Below, one piece after another: positions 33,237-42,207 of a stretch of DNA of 64,000 nucleotides. Source of the stretch: Gordonia sediminis (GTDB taxonomy: Bacteria > Actinomycetota > Actinomycetes > Mycobacteriales > Mycobacteriaceae); the NCBI GenBank assembly GCA_004193205.1, contig RZUM01000003.1, positions 310,001 to 374,000 on the forward strand. The letters run 5' to 3'. Within the stretch, counting starts at the first letter, position 1; each line of letters begins with the position of its first letter. Under the pieces are notes generated by a model. That model made no database searches and had not been told where the DNA came from. It saw only the letters and a program-made list of their open reading frames with translations. Both the position numbers and the translations under genes were made by a program.

Positions 33237-33833
33237 TCAGACGGCGATGGGGGCATCGACGATGACGTCGTCGACAGACAGAAGGCGCGTCGCAACGCGC
33301 GCCCACGCTGATCGGAAGTAGGGTTCGCGACGCGCATGCGCACGGGCGTTGAGTGATCGGGGGCCGTGACGCCTCAACATGTTGCGCATGCGCTCATCCA
33401 GGGTCAGGGGTTCTCCGCAAGGTCCCGACGTCTGGTCGGCAACGGTCAGCGCATCGGTCAATGCGTTCTCGGCGAACTCGAACTCCCGAAGATCTTCGCC
33501 CAGCTCACGTAGGGAGGCGACAAAGCGTGCTCCGGAGTGGTGTGCCACCAAAGCGCAGATCGCCGGCTGCCACCCCAGCGATTCGAGGTGGCGAGCGCCG
33601 TCGAGCGGATGAAACCCGGTGGACTGCAGCCGCGGCGCATATCCGACGTCATGCAACCATGCCGCCGCGATCAGCACCGGACGTTCCTCGACCGCGACCG
33701 TCCTCGCCAGGGCCACCGCTGCCGACGCGACTCCTTCGGTGTGCAGCATTCGTGACGGCAAGGGTGCCAACAGTTCCCGAGACAGCGACTCCGCTGACGA
33801 AATGAATTCAAGCGCGTCCGCGTGACCTTCCAT
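33237..33833 (-). CDS. HD-domain protein (probable phosphohydrolase)
   Basis: A 198-residue protein. The HD motif is in LIAAAWLHDVGYAPRL near residue 60 with an earlier histidine in LHTEGVASAAVALA and a later one in ALVAHHSGAR, giving the metal-binding set H...HD...H. The C-terminal part is acidic then helical. Similar proteins act on nucleotides or related phosphates. It is divergent from the amidotransferase gene, 105 bases away. Confidence 0.85.
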   Translation of the reverse strand: MEGHADALEFISSAESLSRELLAPLPSRMLHTEGVASAAVALARTVAVEERPVLIAAAWLHDVGYAPRLQSTGFHPLDGARHLESLGWQPAICALVAHHSGARFVASLRELGEDLREFEFAENALTDALTVADQTSGPCGEPLTLDERMRNMLRRHGPRSLNARAHARREPYFRSAWARVATRLLSVDDVIVDAPIAV

Positions 33834-33938
33834 GACACATCCTCCCGACCTTCTCGAACCCCGATATTACTCCCGAGTAAGGAGCTGGGTCGAGTCGTGT
33901 GGAGAAGATCACCAGGACCGATCGGTAGGGTGCACGCT

Positions 33939-34679
33939 GTGGGAGAACGATCTGCTGAGGCCGGGGTGGACCGGCGCGCATTGGCGTTGGTGCACAACGT
34001 GCTGCCGGAGTATCGGCGCGCCATCGTAGGGACGTTGCTGCCGGCGATGGAGAGGCGGGGGTTCCTGGTCGAGATCCGGGCCGCAGACGAGGGCGAGGCC
34101 CTGCCCGCACCCGCAGACGTCGACCTGATCGTGGTCACCGGGTCCGCAGATTCGGTGCACGATGAGACCCTGGCCTGGGTGGAGCCCGAGCGGCAGTACC
34201 TACAGGACGCGGTGGCCACCGAGGTGCCGATTCTCGGGGTGTGCTTCGGGGGCCAGATCCTCGCGGCCGCGCTCGGCGGTTCGGTCGCACCGAGCGCTCA
34301 CCCCGAACACGGCTTTATCCCGGTGCGCACGACCCGCCCCGGACTGGTGGCGACCGGGCCGTGGATGCAGTACCACTACGACACGATCAGTCTGCCGGAC
34401 GGGGTCGACGTCATCGCCGAGAACGATGCCGGCGTGCAGGCCTTCGTGAACGGACCGCACCTCGGTGTGCAATTCCATCCCGAGATCAGTCCGGAGTGCT
34501 TCGCGGCCTGGCGGGACGGGTTCTCGGGCACGAAGGGCGACATGTCCGACCATGGGGTGGATCTCGGTCGCCTGGCTCGTACCATCGCCGCCAACGCCGA
34601 AATCGCTGCTCGCGACTGTGATCTGCTGTTCGAGCGATTCCTCGACCACGCCGGACTGGGGGAGTCGACCGTCGTGTGA
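33939..34679 (+). CDS. Class I glutamine amidotransferase-like protein
   Basis: A 246-residue type 1 GATase. The nucleophile cysteine is in LGVCFGGQILAAALGGSV near residue 97, and the catalytic histidine-glutamate pair is in LGVQFHPEISPE. The fold opens with ALALVHNVLPEYRRAIVG. The start is uncertain: GTG 33939 (VGERSAEAG) or 33930 fit best; the frame upstream crosses the divergent promoter. It stands alone with no synthase partner, as in GuaA-like stand-alone GATases and gamma-glutamyl hydrolases such as PuuD. Confidence 0.83.
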   Translation: MGERSAEAGVDRRALALVHNVLPEYRRAIVGTLLPAMERRGFLVEIRAADEGEALPAPADVDLIVVTGSADSVHDETLAWVEPERQYLQDAVATEVPILGVCFGGQILAAALGGSVAPSAHPEHGFIPVRTTRPGLVATGPWMQYHYDTISLPDGVDVIAENDAGVQAFVNGPHLGVQFHPEISPECFAAWRDGFSGTKGDMSDHGVDLGRLARTIAANAEIAARDCDLLFERFLDHAGLGESTVV

Positions 34680-34799
34680 CCCGCGCCGAGCGGGAGGCGA
34701 TCGCCGCGCCACACCATAATGTCTCCACGATCACCGCAGCGCCGTCGGCGACCAGCGAATCAGCAGGTTTTTGCCCACCAATTCTCTGCTTGCCGGTTC

Positions 34800-35168
34800 T
34801 CACCACCGCCCGCTTCGGTTTCCCATCGCACATGTGACACATTGTCGTGCCGCCGGGAGGACCTCCAACCGTTCCGGGTCGATCGGTGTCCCGCAGGTTT
34901 CGCAGCGGCCGTACGCCCCGTGGCCGAGGCGATCGAGGGCGGCGTCGATCTCCTCGAGCCGCACCCGTGACCGATCCATCAGCGCAACCAGGTGTCCACG
35001 TTCCACCGCGAGCGTCGACCCCTCCGGGTCGTGCTCATCGTCGGCGGTCTCGTCGGCGGTCGCATCGATGACCGCGGCCAGTCGCGTGGTCATCGAGTCG
35101 AGCAACGCCACCGTCCGCCCCCGTTCGGCGATCAGCGCCTCCCGCGACGCGCGGTCGGGCGTGCTCAC
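34800..35168 (-). CDS. DksA/TraR-type zinc-finger protein
   Basis: A 122-residue protein. A coiled-coil N-terminus (REALIAERGRTVALLDSMT ... DRSRVRLEEIDAALDRL) leads to the C4 zinc finger YGRCETCGTPIDPERLEVLP ... CVTCA. This layout is that of DksA/TraR/RbpA-like regulators that bind RNA polymerase, shorter than E. coli DksA. The GTG at 35168 (VSTPDRASRE) is chosen because the conserved helix begins there. Confidence 0.85.
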   Translation of the reverse strand: MSTPDRASREALIAERGRTVALLDSMTTRLAAVIDATADETADDEHDPEGSTLAVERGHLVALMDRSRVRLEEIDAALDRLGHGAYGRCETCGTPIDPERLEVLPAARQCVTCAMGNRSGRW

Positions 35169-35432
35169 GGTGATTCGCCCTGACGCCGTTCCCGATCCAT
35201 TGTTCCTTTCTACGCTGTGCCCGACGTCGCAGCGCCCGAGGAGTCCGCCCACGCAGGCCAGTGCCCGCGTTGAACGCACGGCGGGATGGAGCGCTTCACA
35301 TGATCCAATCCACATAGGCATCGGGAAGGGCGTAAGAGGGCCACCTGCTCGTGGTGTTTCGTAGGGAGTGCGGATCATCGGGCCGGGCAGGCGCGGGCCG
35401 GCACACACACGGCGTGCGAATAGTATCCGGAT

Positions 35433-35861
35433 ATGAGCAGGTGGGGCCCAATCGTACGGACAGGATCCGTGGTCGCGATCACGGCAGGAGTTGGCGCACT
35501 GTCCGCTTGCGCCACACATCATGACCCAACGGTCGGCGGCTCATTGAAGTCATCGGCAGTGGTCTCGGCCTCGCTGATGAGTGCCGCGTCGTCGGCTCCC
35601 GCGCATGTGACGCCGAATCCAGCTCGACCACAGCAACCAGAGTATGCCGGGCCGACCATGGGGCAGCCCTGTATCGGAGCCGACACTGGCCGGACGGCAA
35701 CCGATTCCGACGGCACTCCGATCGTCTGCGACGACTACGTGTGGAAGCCGGACGTCGGGCAGACACCGCGACATCCCTGGGCTGACGATCAGAGCGCCTG
35801 GGCAGACTGCCTCAAGAGCCACTCCACCGAGGAATGCCGGACGATGTTGAATCGCGGGTGA
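35433..35861 (+). CDS. Putative small lipoprotein
   Basis: A 142-residue exported protein. The N-terminus has a charged start, a hydrophobic core and a lipobox: VVAITAGVGALSACATHHDP (cysteine near residue 27). The rest is proline- and serine-rich, then contains two cysteines (QPCIGAD and IVCDDYVW) and a late CLKSHSTEECRTM. No family is recognised. Likely lipid-anchored at the outer face of the membrane. Confidence 0.7.
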   Translation: MSRWGPIVRTGSVVAITAGVGALSACATHHDPTVGGSLKSSAVVSASLMSAASSAPAHVTPNPARPQQPEYAGPTMGQPCIGADTGRTATDSDGTPIVCDDYVWKPDVGQTPRHPWADDQSAWADCLKSHSTEECRTMLNRG

Positions 35862-36024
35862 TGGCGTCCGAATCCGGTAAGGGTTCTCGCCGTGGAAGCT
35901 TGCCTCGACGATTTCCTCGCGCGTGAGTCCGCAGTTCAGTGCACCTCGCACGTCGCGGACGATGAACGAGTCGGTCCGGTCGAAGCTGCTCGCAATAATC
36001 ACCGGCCGGTGTCACCATCGGTTC

Positions 36025-36435
36025 ATGCCCGAAAGCTGGCCTTCTCACCTTGATGTCGGCGCCGTGCGCTTCGCTCGACCGACGGCCAATTTCGACGAGG
36101 TAGTGACCTTCTACGGCGACGACCTCGGTCTGTCGGTGCTCGCAGAATGGCGTGACCACGACGGCTACGATGGCGTCGTGTTCGGCCTACCTGGCGCCCC
36201 CGTGCACATGGAACTACTTCGCCATGGCGACCACATCCCCGAACCGAATCCGGAAAACCAACTGGTGCTCTACCTCCGAGGTCCCGAGGCGGTCGAGACC
36301 GCGACCCGGCGTCTGACCGAACGTGGACACCGCCCGGTCCCTGCCGCAAACCCGTACTGGTCCGACCACGGCGCAGTCCTCTTCGAGGACCCCGATGGTT
36401 GGCAAGTTGTTCTGGCGCCCTGGGTATTTGAGTAG
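36025..36435 (+). CDS. VOC-family (glyoxalase-like) protein
   Basis: A 136-residue single-module VOC protein. HLDVGAVRFARPTANFDEVV opens the module, VHMELLRHG gives a mid-strand glutamate, and FEDPDGWQVVLAPWVFE ends it. A nearly identical 39-base copy of its 3' end lies at 40073. The ATG at 36025 is chosen as the start of the fold. Function is not determined by the sequence. Confidence 0.83.
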   Translation: MPESWPSHLDVGAVRFARPTANFDEVVTFYGDDLGLSVLAEWRDHDGYDGVVFGLPGAPVHMELLRHGDHIPEPNPENQLVLYLRGPEAVETATRRLTERGHRPVPAANPYWSDHGAVLFEDPDGWQVVLAPWVFE

Positions 36436-36594
36436 ACACTCTCGCCGGGACCGACAGAGTCCTGCGCGCCTACGATGTGCGTCGTCGAACTCGGCAGGAC
36501 AGCCGGACCGGGTGCTGCGGACCTGGCCATGACGGGCACCGGGCGCCTGCGAGAAGTTGCCGCGATGGCCGGTGCGCAGGAGCATACTCGGGCC

Positions 36595-37509
36595 ATGACC
36601 CCGCTACAGCGTTACATCGCCGAAGAGATCGCCACCGATCACGCCGACGGATTGATGTCCCGCCGCGAAGCACTGCGCCGACTGGGACTGCTGGGCCTGT
36701 CGGCCATCGCCGCATCGTCGTTGCTCGCGTCCTGCGCCGGCGACGACGACGGGAACGTGTCGACCAGCAGCGCTGTGCCGGCCACGAGTGGCAGTGCCGG
36801 CGCGGACGCGCCGGGAATGGACACCGCGGTGTCCACCGAGGCGATCACCTGGGCGGGACCGCTCGGCGAACTGCAGGGTGCGTGGGCGGGCGCCGCCGAT
36901 CCGCGTGGGGGTGTGGTGGTCATCCACGAGAACAAGGGGCTCAACGACTGGGTCCGCTCGGTCGCGGGCCGGCTCGCCGGTATCGGCTATTCCGCGCTGG
37001 CGGTCGATCTGCTGTCCGAGGAAGGTGGCACCGCGACGTTCGACGACCCCGCGGCGGCAACCGCCGCACTTGGCAAGGCCGCGCCCGAACGACTGGTCGC
37101 CGATATCCAGTCCGGCATCGGCGAGACCGCCAAGCGCTTACCGGACAAACCGCTTGCCGTCGTCGGCTTCTGTTTCGGCGGTGGAGTGACCTGGCGCCTG
37201 CTCGCCGCGGGTGAACCACGAATCGCCGCCGCCGTGCCGTTCTACGGCCCCGCCCCGGACAGCCCGGATTTCGCCGGGTCTCGTCAGGCCGCGGTGCTCG
37301 GCTTCTACGGTGCGCTCGACGAACGAGTCAACGCCACCCGGGCCGCCGCGCAGCAGGCGCTTGACCAAGCAGGAATGGTCAACGAACTCGTGGTGGAACC
37401 CGACGCCAACCACGCCTTCTTCAACGACACCGGACAGCGCTACAACCCGACAGCCGCCGCCGATGCCTGGCAGCGGCTGCAAGACTGGTTCGCCGAACAC
37501 ATGGACTGA
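36595..37509 (+). CDS. Exported dienelactone hydrolase-family protein
   Basis: A 304-residue protein. The N-terminus has a twin-arginine-like signal (MSRREALRRLGLLGLSAIAAS) with a lipobox (LLASCAG) near residue 47. The mature part is a dienelactone-hydrolase fold: VVVIHENKGLNDW (glutamate), nucleophile in VVGFCFGGG (cysteine in place of serine, as in DLH), acid near YGALDERV and histidine in PDANHAFFND. The ATG at 36595 is chosen; an ATG a few codons upstream exists. It is probably a lipid-anchored extracytoplasmic hydrolase of unknown substrate. Confidence 0.85.
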   Translation: MTPLQRYIAEEIATDHADGLMSRREALRRLGLLGLSAIAASSLLASCAGDDDGNVSTSSAVPATSGSAGADAPGMDTAVSTEAITWAGPLGELQGAWAGAADPRGGVVVIHENKGLNDWVRSVAGRLAGIGYSALAVDLLSEEGGTATFDDPAAATAALGKAAPERLVADIQSGIGETAKRLPDKPLAVVGFCFGGGVTWRLLAAGEPRIAAAVPFYGPAPDSPDFAGSRQAAVLGFYGALDERVNATRAAAQQALDQAGMVNELVVEPDANHAFFNDTGQRYNPTAAADAWQRLQDWFAEHMD

Positions 37510-37581
37510 GGGCTCCAGAGGGACCAATTTTGGGGGGTTTCCCCATTTCATGCGCGGTGTCGATGCGGAACGATCGATGAC

Positions 37582-39792
37582 ATGTTCACGTCTCTAGCGG
37601 GATGGACGGTACGCAATCGTTGGTCGGTGGTAGGCGCGTGGGTGGTGGCCCTGCTGGCTGGTTTCGTGTTGGCCGGGATGTTCGGCGGCGACTCGATCAC
37701 GAATTTCGCCGACGACGAGCGCACCGAATCCGGCCGCGCGCTGGCCACTCTCAACGACGCGGCCGGTGGCTCGGCGGCAGACGAAGCACGGGTGGTCGTC
37801 GCCACCGATCCATCTGTGCCCGGCGGGGTCCGCAACCCGGTCGTGCGCGCTCAGGTCGATGAGCTCCGCGAACGAATAACAGTCCTCGACCCGGACACTC
37901 GAATGGCCGACCTCTACGCACCACAGGTGTCCAGCGATACGGCGATTTCACCCGATGGAACAGTCGGCTACACCACCCTGACGGTTCCGGCCGACTCCGA
38001 CAGCGAGCGAGCCGATCTCGTCGCAGAGATCAAGGACGCAGCCGCACAGTTCGAGGCCCCGGGCACCCGCGTGAACTTCGCCGGTGACTGGTTCGCCGAA
38101 CAAGCTCCGGCAGGTATCGGCGAGGCGATCGGCATCGGGTTGGCGATGATCATCCTGCTCATCGCGTTCGGCACGCTGGTGGCCGCGGGCCTCCCACTGC
38201 TGACCGCGCTGTTCGGCGTCGGCGTCGGTGCGTCGGTCTTGATCCTGCTCCAGAACGTCGTGGACACCCCGAGCTTCGCGGTGTCGCTGACCGCGATGCT
38301 CGGGATCGGCGTGGGCATCGACTACGCGTTGCTGATCCTGACCCGGTTCCGCGCCGCACTGGCCGACGGCGTCCAGGTGCCCGACGCAGTCGTCGCCGCA
38401 ATGGACACCGCCGGGCGCGCGGTGGCCTTCGCCGGAGCGACCGTCACCATCGCGATAGCCGGTTTGCTGACCCAGGGCGGCGTCATCGGGCCGACGATGA
38501 CACTCGCTGGATGCGCCGGCGTGCTCGCCGTGATGCTGGCCGCCCTCACCTTGCTGCCGGCGCTGCTCGCGATCGTCGGCACCCGCGTGAACAGGCTCGC
38601 GATACCGGGCCTGCGAACCCGACCGGGCACCGACGGTGTGCTCGCCCAACGCTGGAGCCGGACCGTGCAGCGGCATCCATGGGGTGGGGTCGTGGTGGCG
38701 CTCGCGATCCTAATCGTGTTGTCCATTCCGGTCCTCGACCTGCGCCTGGGATTTGGCGACGCGGGCAATCGGCCCGCCGAGGACACCACCCGAATCGCCT
38801 ACGACGACCTGGCCCACGGATTCGGGGACGGGGCCAACGGCCCACTGTTCCTCGTCACCGAACTACCTGGCGGTGCTGGTGATGTCCAGGAGCTCACCAG
38901 GCTCGCGACCCGCCTCGAGACCACGAGCGGTGTGGCCTCGGTCAGTCCGCCGATACCGTTGGGTCGTGTCGATGGCAACCAGGTTGCGATGCTGTCGGTC
39001 ACCCCGACCACCGGACCGCAGGAGCAGGAGACGCTCGATCTGGTCCATCACATCCGCAACGATCTCGTACCGAATTCCGGTTTGCCGGTGGAACTCACAG
39101 GTGTGGCGGTCGGCGCCAGCGACTTCGCCGAACTGACCCTCAATCGGCTCCCATTGATGATCGCGGCGGTGCTCATCTGCTCATTCCTGCTGTTGGCGTT
39201 GGCCTTCCGGTCGATTGTCATCCCGACGAAGGCCATCGTGATGAACCTTCTGTCCCTCGGTGCCGCATTCGGGGTGATCGTCGCGGTCTTCCAGTGGGGC
39301 TGGGGGATGGAACTCATCGGCGTCGGCAAGGTCGGACCGACCGAGGCCTGGGTGCCGATCGTGCTCTTCGCCGTCGCCTTCGGTCTCGCCATGGACTACG
39401 AGGTCTTCCTGGTCTCACGCATCCGAGAGCGTTACCTCGCCACGGGAGATCCGACGACGTCCGTCACCGAGGGGCTCGCCGCGACCGCGCGTGTGATCAC
39501 CGCCGCTGCCGCGATCATGGTCTGCGTGTTCGCCAGCTTCGTCTTCTTCGATGATCGCGGCCTCAAGGCGATGGGTCTGGGGCTGGCCACCGCAGTATTC
39601 ATCGACGCCACAATCGTGCGGATGCTGCTGGTACCCGCCACGATGGAAATCCTCGGTCGCTTCAACTGGTACTGGCCGAAGTGGCTGGGACGAGTGCCGT
39701 CGCTCGACAGCGCGCACCGAACGACGACGGCGATCGACGAATCTCGACCCGCTCCGGAGCACGCAGGGACCCACGCCCGCCCCGCAAAGTAG
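37582..39792 (+). CDS. MmpL/RND-type membrane transporter
   Basis: A 736-residue MMPL-family protein with about 11-12 spans in two halves, each with a large extracytoplasmic loop. Visible elements are VGIGVGIDYALLILTRF in the first half and FGLAMDYEVFLVSRIRERYLATG in the second, which carry the proton-relay aspartate and tyrosine pairs. Such proteins export lipids or drugs in mycobacteria and relatives. It follows the hydrolase by 72 bases, which include a weak hairpin. No regulator is next to it. Confidence 0.9.
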   Translation: MFTSLAGWTVRNRWSVVGAWVVALLAGFVLAGMFGGDSITNFADDERTESGRALATLNDAAGGSAADEARVVVATDPSVPGGVRNPVVRAQVDELRERITVLDPDTRMADLYAPQVSSDTAISPDGTVGYTTLTVPADSDSERADLVAEIKDAAAQFEAPGTRVNFAGDWFAEQAPAGIGEAIGIGLAMIILLIAFGTLVAAGLPLLTALFGVGVGASVLILLQNVVDTPSFAVSLTAMLGIGVGIDYALLILTRFRAALADGVQVPDAVVAAMDTAGRAVAFAGATVTIAIAGLLTQGGVIGPTMTLAGCAGVLAVMLAALTLLPALLAIVGTRVNRLAIPGLRTRPGTDGVLAQRWSRTVQRHPWGGVVVALAILIVLSIPVLDLRLGFGDAGNRPAEDTTRIAYDDLAHGFGDGANGPLFLVTELPGGAGDVQELTRLATRLETTSGVASVSPPIPLGRVDGNQVAMLSVTPTTGPQEQETLDLVHHIRNDLVPNSGLPVELTGVAVGASDFAELTLNRLPLMIAAVLICSFLLLALAFRSIVIPTKAIVMNLLSLGAAFGVIVAVFQWGWGMELIGVGKVGPTEAWVPIVLFAVAFGLAMDYEVFLVSRIRERYLATGDPTTSVTEGLAATARVITAAAAIMVCVFASFVFFDDRGLKAMGLGLATAVFIDATIVRMLLVPATMEILGRFNWYWPKWLGRVPSLDSAHRTTTAIDESRPAPEHAGTHARPAK

Positions 39793-39833
39793 GTGTGCGC
39801 ATCAAGCACCACGTCAGCGCCGTGGTCACCGAT

Positions 39834-40007
39834 GAGTAGGCACCGAGTGAAGCAAGGCGCCGTATCGAGATCACCCACCTTCCCGCCCCCACCGTTGATC
39901 GAGTAGGCACCGAGCGCAGCGAGGCGCCGTATCGAGATCACTTACCCCACACCCACAGTGGCCTCGATACGCTATCTCGCCTAGCGGCTCGACAGCTACT
40001 CGACCAG
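39834..40007. repeat. REP-like short repeats in direct and inverted order
   Basis: Two direct copies (39834-39874 and 39901-39941) share GAGTAGGCACCGAG, GGCGCCGTATCGAGATCAC. An inverted relative at 39962-40007 reads CCTCGATACG ... GGCTCGACAGCTACTCGACCAG. Elements of this type with TACTCGAC are scattered between genes in Gordonia and relatives. They may fold into stem-loops. Confidence 0.75.
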
Positions 40008-40072
40008 CGGAAAAACCTCTCGCCCAACAGAAAGCCGCGCGCCCCCAACGCTGGTCCGGACGAAGCCACCTC

Positions 40073-40111
40073 GACGGTTGGCAAGTTGCCCTGGCGCCCT
40101 GGGAGTTTGAA
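40073..40111 (+). pseudogene. Remnant of the 3' end of a VOC-family gene
   Basis: The 39 bases encode DGWQVALAPWEFE and closely match 36394-36432 of the VOC gene (DGWQVVLAPWVFE), differing at six positions or so. The bases upstream have no VOC-like frame, so only the end of a paralog remains. Confidence 0.65.
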
Positions 40112-40154
40112 GTTTCGGACCGATGGTGGCATCAGCCGCGGAAGATATTGCCGC

Positions 40155-40595
40155 TCACATCATTTTCCGTGTGATGCGGTAGATGTGGCCCTCGACGGTG
40201 CGTACCGACACTAGCAGTCGAGCTGCGATCTCGGCGTTCGACAGACCTGCATGGACAAGTTTGGCGATCTCACGTTCCCGCGAGGTGCTCCCCAAGCTCG
40301 GAGCGACCGCGCCGGTCCTGGCGACCAGTTCCGCGGGGGTCACGGGCTGACCGGCCATTTGTACGCCGGTCAGTTCTGCGCCAGATAGGTCGGCGCCGAA
40401 GAGATCTACACCGGACAGATCTGCACCCGATAGATCCGCGCCCGACAGGTCCACACCGGACAGATCTGCACCCGACAAATCCGCGCCCGACAGATCGGCT
40501 CCCGACAGATCCAGCCGCTCCTGTGAGTGTTCGCTACGGAACACTCTCCAGGACTCGGTCCCGGCACGTAGGGCGCGATATGCGGCGTCATCCAC
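40155..40595 (-). CDS. Pentapeptide-repeat protein with a C-terminal LuxR-type helix-turn-helix
   Basis: A 146-residue protein. Residues 28-80 are about eleven pentapeptides of the ADLSG type (LDLSG, ADLSG, VDLFG, AELTG and similar), forming a short right-handed helix. Residues 100-146 are a GerE/LuxR helix-turn-helix: STSREREIAKLVHAGLSNAE then RTVEGHIYRI. There is no receiver or ATPase domain. The GTG at 40595 is the apparent start. The mix is unusual; the repeat could serve as a dimer or DNA-mimic surface. The repeat DNA is itself a 15-bp tandem array. Confidence 0.78.
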   Translation of the reverse strand: MDDAAYRALRAGTESWRVFRSEHSQERLDLSGADLSGADLSGADLSGVDLSGADLSGADLSGVDLFGADLSGAELTGVQMAGQPVTPAELVARTGAVAPSLGSTSREREIAKLVHAGLSNAEIAARLLVSVRTVEGHIYRITRKMM

Positions 40596-40687
40596 AACTC
40601 GGAACAGTATCCGAAAACTTCGCCAATCCGGCGACTATCCAACAGCCCCAAACAGAAACGTGTTCTCCGCGGCCCGAGACGCCAGTC

Positions 40688-41518
40688 CTACGTGGACGTC
40701 GAGCCGACGCCGAAGACGCGCCCGGCATTGTCGGAGAGGTATCTGGTGGTCGCGGCCGCGTCCAGGCCGAGCTCATCGAGGCCGGTGAGAGCCGCGGCGT
40801 GGTTGATCATGGGATAGTTCGTACCAAAGAGGACCTTCTGGCTCCCCGTATTCGTCCGCATGAAGTTGACGAGCTCAACCGGGAGTCGTTTGGTGGTGTA
40901 CGCCGAGGTGTCGATGTACACATTCTCGTGCTTGCGTGCGACCGCGATCATCTCCTCGGTCCACGGATACCCGACATGGCCGGCCACAATGGTCAGCTCT
41001 GGAAAGTCAAGGGCGACTTGGTCGATGTACGGGATCGGGCGGCCGGTCTCGGACGGACGCAGGGGACCGGTATGCCCAACCTGCGTGCAGAACGGCACAC
41101 CGAGGTCGACGCACGCGGCGTACAGCGGGTAGTAGCGGCGGTCGGTGGGCGCAACCTCCCACAACCACGGCACCACCCGAAGCCCTTTGAACCCGAGTTC
41201 GCATACCGCCCGTCGCAATTCGCGTACTGCCCGCATCGGCTTGAACAGGTCGACGGCGGCGAGCCCGGCGAAACGGTCCGGGTGCGAGGCCACCAGCGCG
41301 GCGACTTCATCGTTGGAGATCAAATCACCTTCGCGTGGCGAATGCCAGGCGCTGAGCAGCCCGAAGTCCACATGCGCTTGATCCATCGCAGCGAGAGTGA
41401 CTGCGATCGGTAGTTCCTCACTGAGAGGTTCCTGTCCGGTCCATCGGCGAAGTGAGTCGAACATGTCGTGCTGGGAGAACCGGGGAGTCGGATGTTGCAT
41501 CCACACGTCGATGGTCAT
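40688..41518 (-). CDS. Amidohydrolase-family (TIM-barrel) protein
   Basis: A 276-residue amidohydrolase-2-like protein, related to decarboxylases such as ACMSD. Conserved-looking parts are VPFCTQVGHTGPLRPSE, VAGHVGYPWTEEM, NVYIDTSAYTTKR and FGTNYPM near the C-terminus. The usual HxH at the end of the first strand is not seen; DVWMQHPTPRF stands there with one histidine. It is divergent from an HxlR regulator across a double palindrome, so it is probably under that regulator. Confidence 0.82.
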   Translation of the reverse strand: MTIDVWMQHPTPRFSQHDMFDSLRRWTGQEPLSEELPIAVTLAAMDQAHVDFGLLSAWHSPREGDLISNDEVAALVASHPDRFAGLAAVDLFKPMRAVRELRRAVCELGFKGLRVVPWLWEVAPTDRRYYPLYAACVDLGVPFCTQVGHTGPLRPSETGRPIPYIDQVALDFPELTIVAGHVGYPWTEEMIAVARKHENVYIDTSAYTTKRLPVELVNFMRTNTGSQKVLFGTNYPMINHAAALTGLDELGLDAAATTRYLSDNAGRVFGVGSTST

Positions 41519-41641
41519 GTTGTGTGTCTCCTACATGTGTCGCCAGGATCCTTCGATCTCGCAGCAGGCGGCGTGGCCGAGTACGTGGCCGAGGTTAGTC
41601 GCTCCCGCAGTGACGGACACCACAACCCAAACCTGCATTTT

Positions 41642-41685
41642 GCTCTTGATTTAAGAGTAACTCGAGATACTCTTGAATCAAGAGC
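41642..41685. promoter_or_regulatory. Double palindromic operator for the HxlR regulator
   Basis: GCTCTTGATTTAAGAGT (41642-41658) and ACTCTTGAATCAAGAGC (41669-41685) are two near-identical inverted repeats, with CTCTTGA arms, 10 bases apart. They lie between the divergent amidohydrolase and HxlR genes, 17 bases before the chosen HxlR start. They probably bind the HxlR dimer. Confidence 0.78.
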
Positions 41686-41702
41686 AAATCGGAGGTGCGG
41701 CG

Positions 41703-42179
41703 ATGTCAGGCAAGGAATCACTCGAGGCCGACGGTTCCGAGGCAACCGCACCGGATTCGGAACGAGCTGCCCGTTCCCGGGCTGCCGCCGATCGCATCGC
41801 GGCCCGCGCCGACCGTCTCGTCGAGATCGAGGACCTGTGCGACGGGGCGGGCAGTATCCGCAGTGCGCTCGCAACAGTCGGGGGCGTATGGGCCATGTCG
41901 GTGCTGATCGCCTTGCGGCAGGGGCCGATGCGGTACACCGAGCTCAAACGTCGCGTCGCGGGCATCAACGACCGGATGCTGTCGCAGACACTGCAGCGCT
42001 TCGAACGTGACGGTCTGGTCGGGCGCCGGCCCATCTCCGTGTCCAGCTCTCGTGAGGAGTATGTGCTCACTGATATCGGGATCGAAATATGTACTGCTGT
42101 GAGTGAATTCGTCTTCGTCGTGATGAAGCTGGCGCCAGGCGTCGCGGCGGCGAGGACGAAGTTCGACGCAGCCGAATGA
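41703..42179 (+). CDS. HxlR-family transcriptional regulator
   Basis: A 158-residue winged-helix regulator. After a polar 55-residue N-terminus comes the HxlR core: GVWAMSVLIALRQGPMRYTELKRRVAGINDRMLSQTLQ is split over helices 2-4, then GLVGRRPISVSSSREEYVLTDIG (wing). The ATG at 41703 has GGAGG seven bases upstream; an in-frame start at 41673 lies inside the operator and is rejected. It probably regulates itself, the downstream reductases and the divergent amidohydrolase. Confidence 0.88.
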   Translation: MSGKESLEADGSEATAPDSERAARSRAAADRIAARADRLVEIEDLCDGAGSIRSALATVGGVWAMSVLIALRQGPMRYTELKRRVAGINDRMLSQTLQRFERDGLVGRRPISVSSSREEYVLTDIGIEICTAVSEFVFVVMKLAPGVAAARTKFDAAE

Positions 42180-42207
42180 CCACAACGGATCCAATGAAAG
42201 AGTAGTG

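Larger units (their letters stand above)
39793..40154. other. Intergenic region with repeats and a VOC remnant
   Basis: The 362 bases between the MmpL gene and the pentapeptide/LuxR gene hold the REP-like repeats (to 40007) and a short copy of a VOC gene end at 40073. No intact gene is seen. Confidence 0.6.

Noticed and set aside
39834-40007. CRISPR or attachment site
   Set aside because: Only two direct copies with a 26-base gap plus an inverted relative; fits REP-like elements better, and no integrase or tRNA is present.
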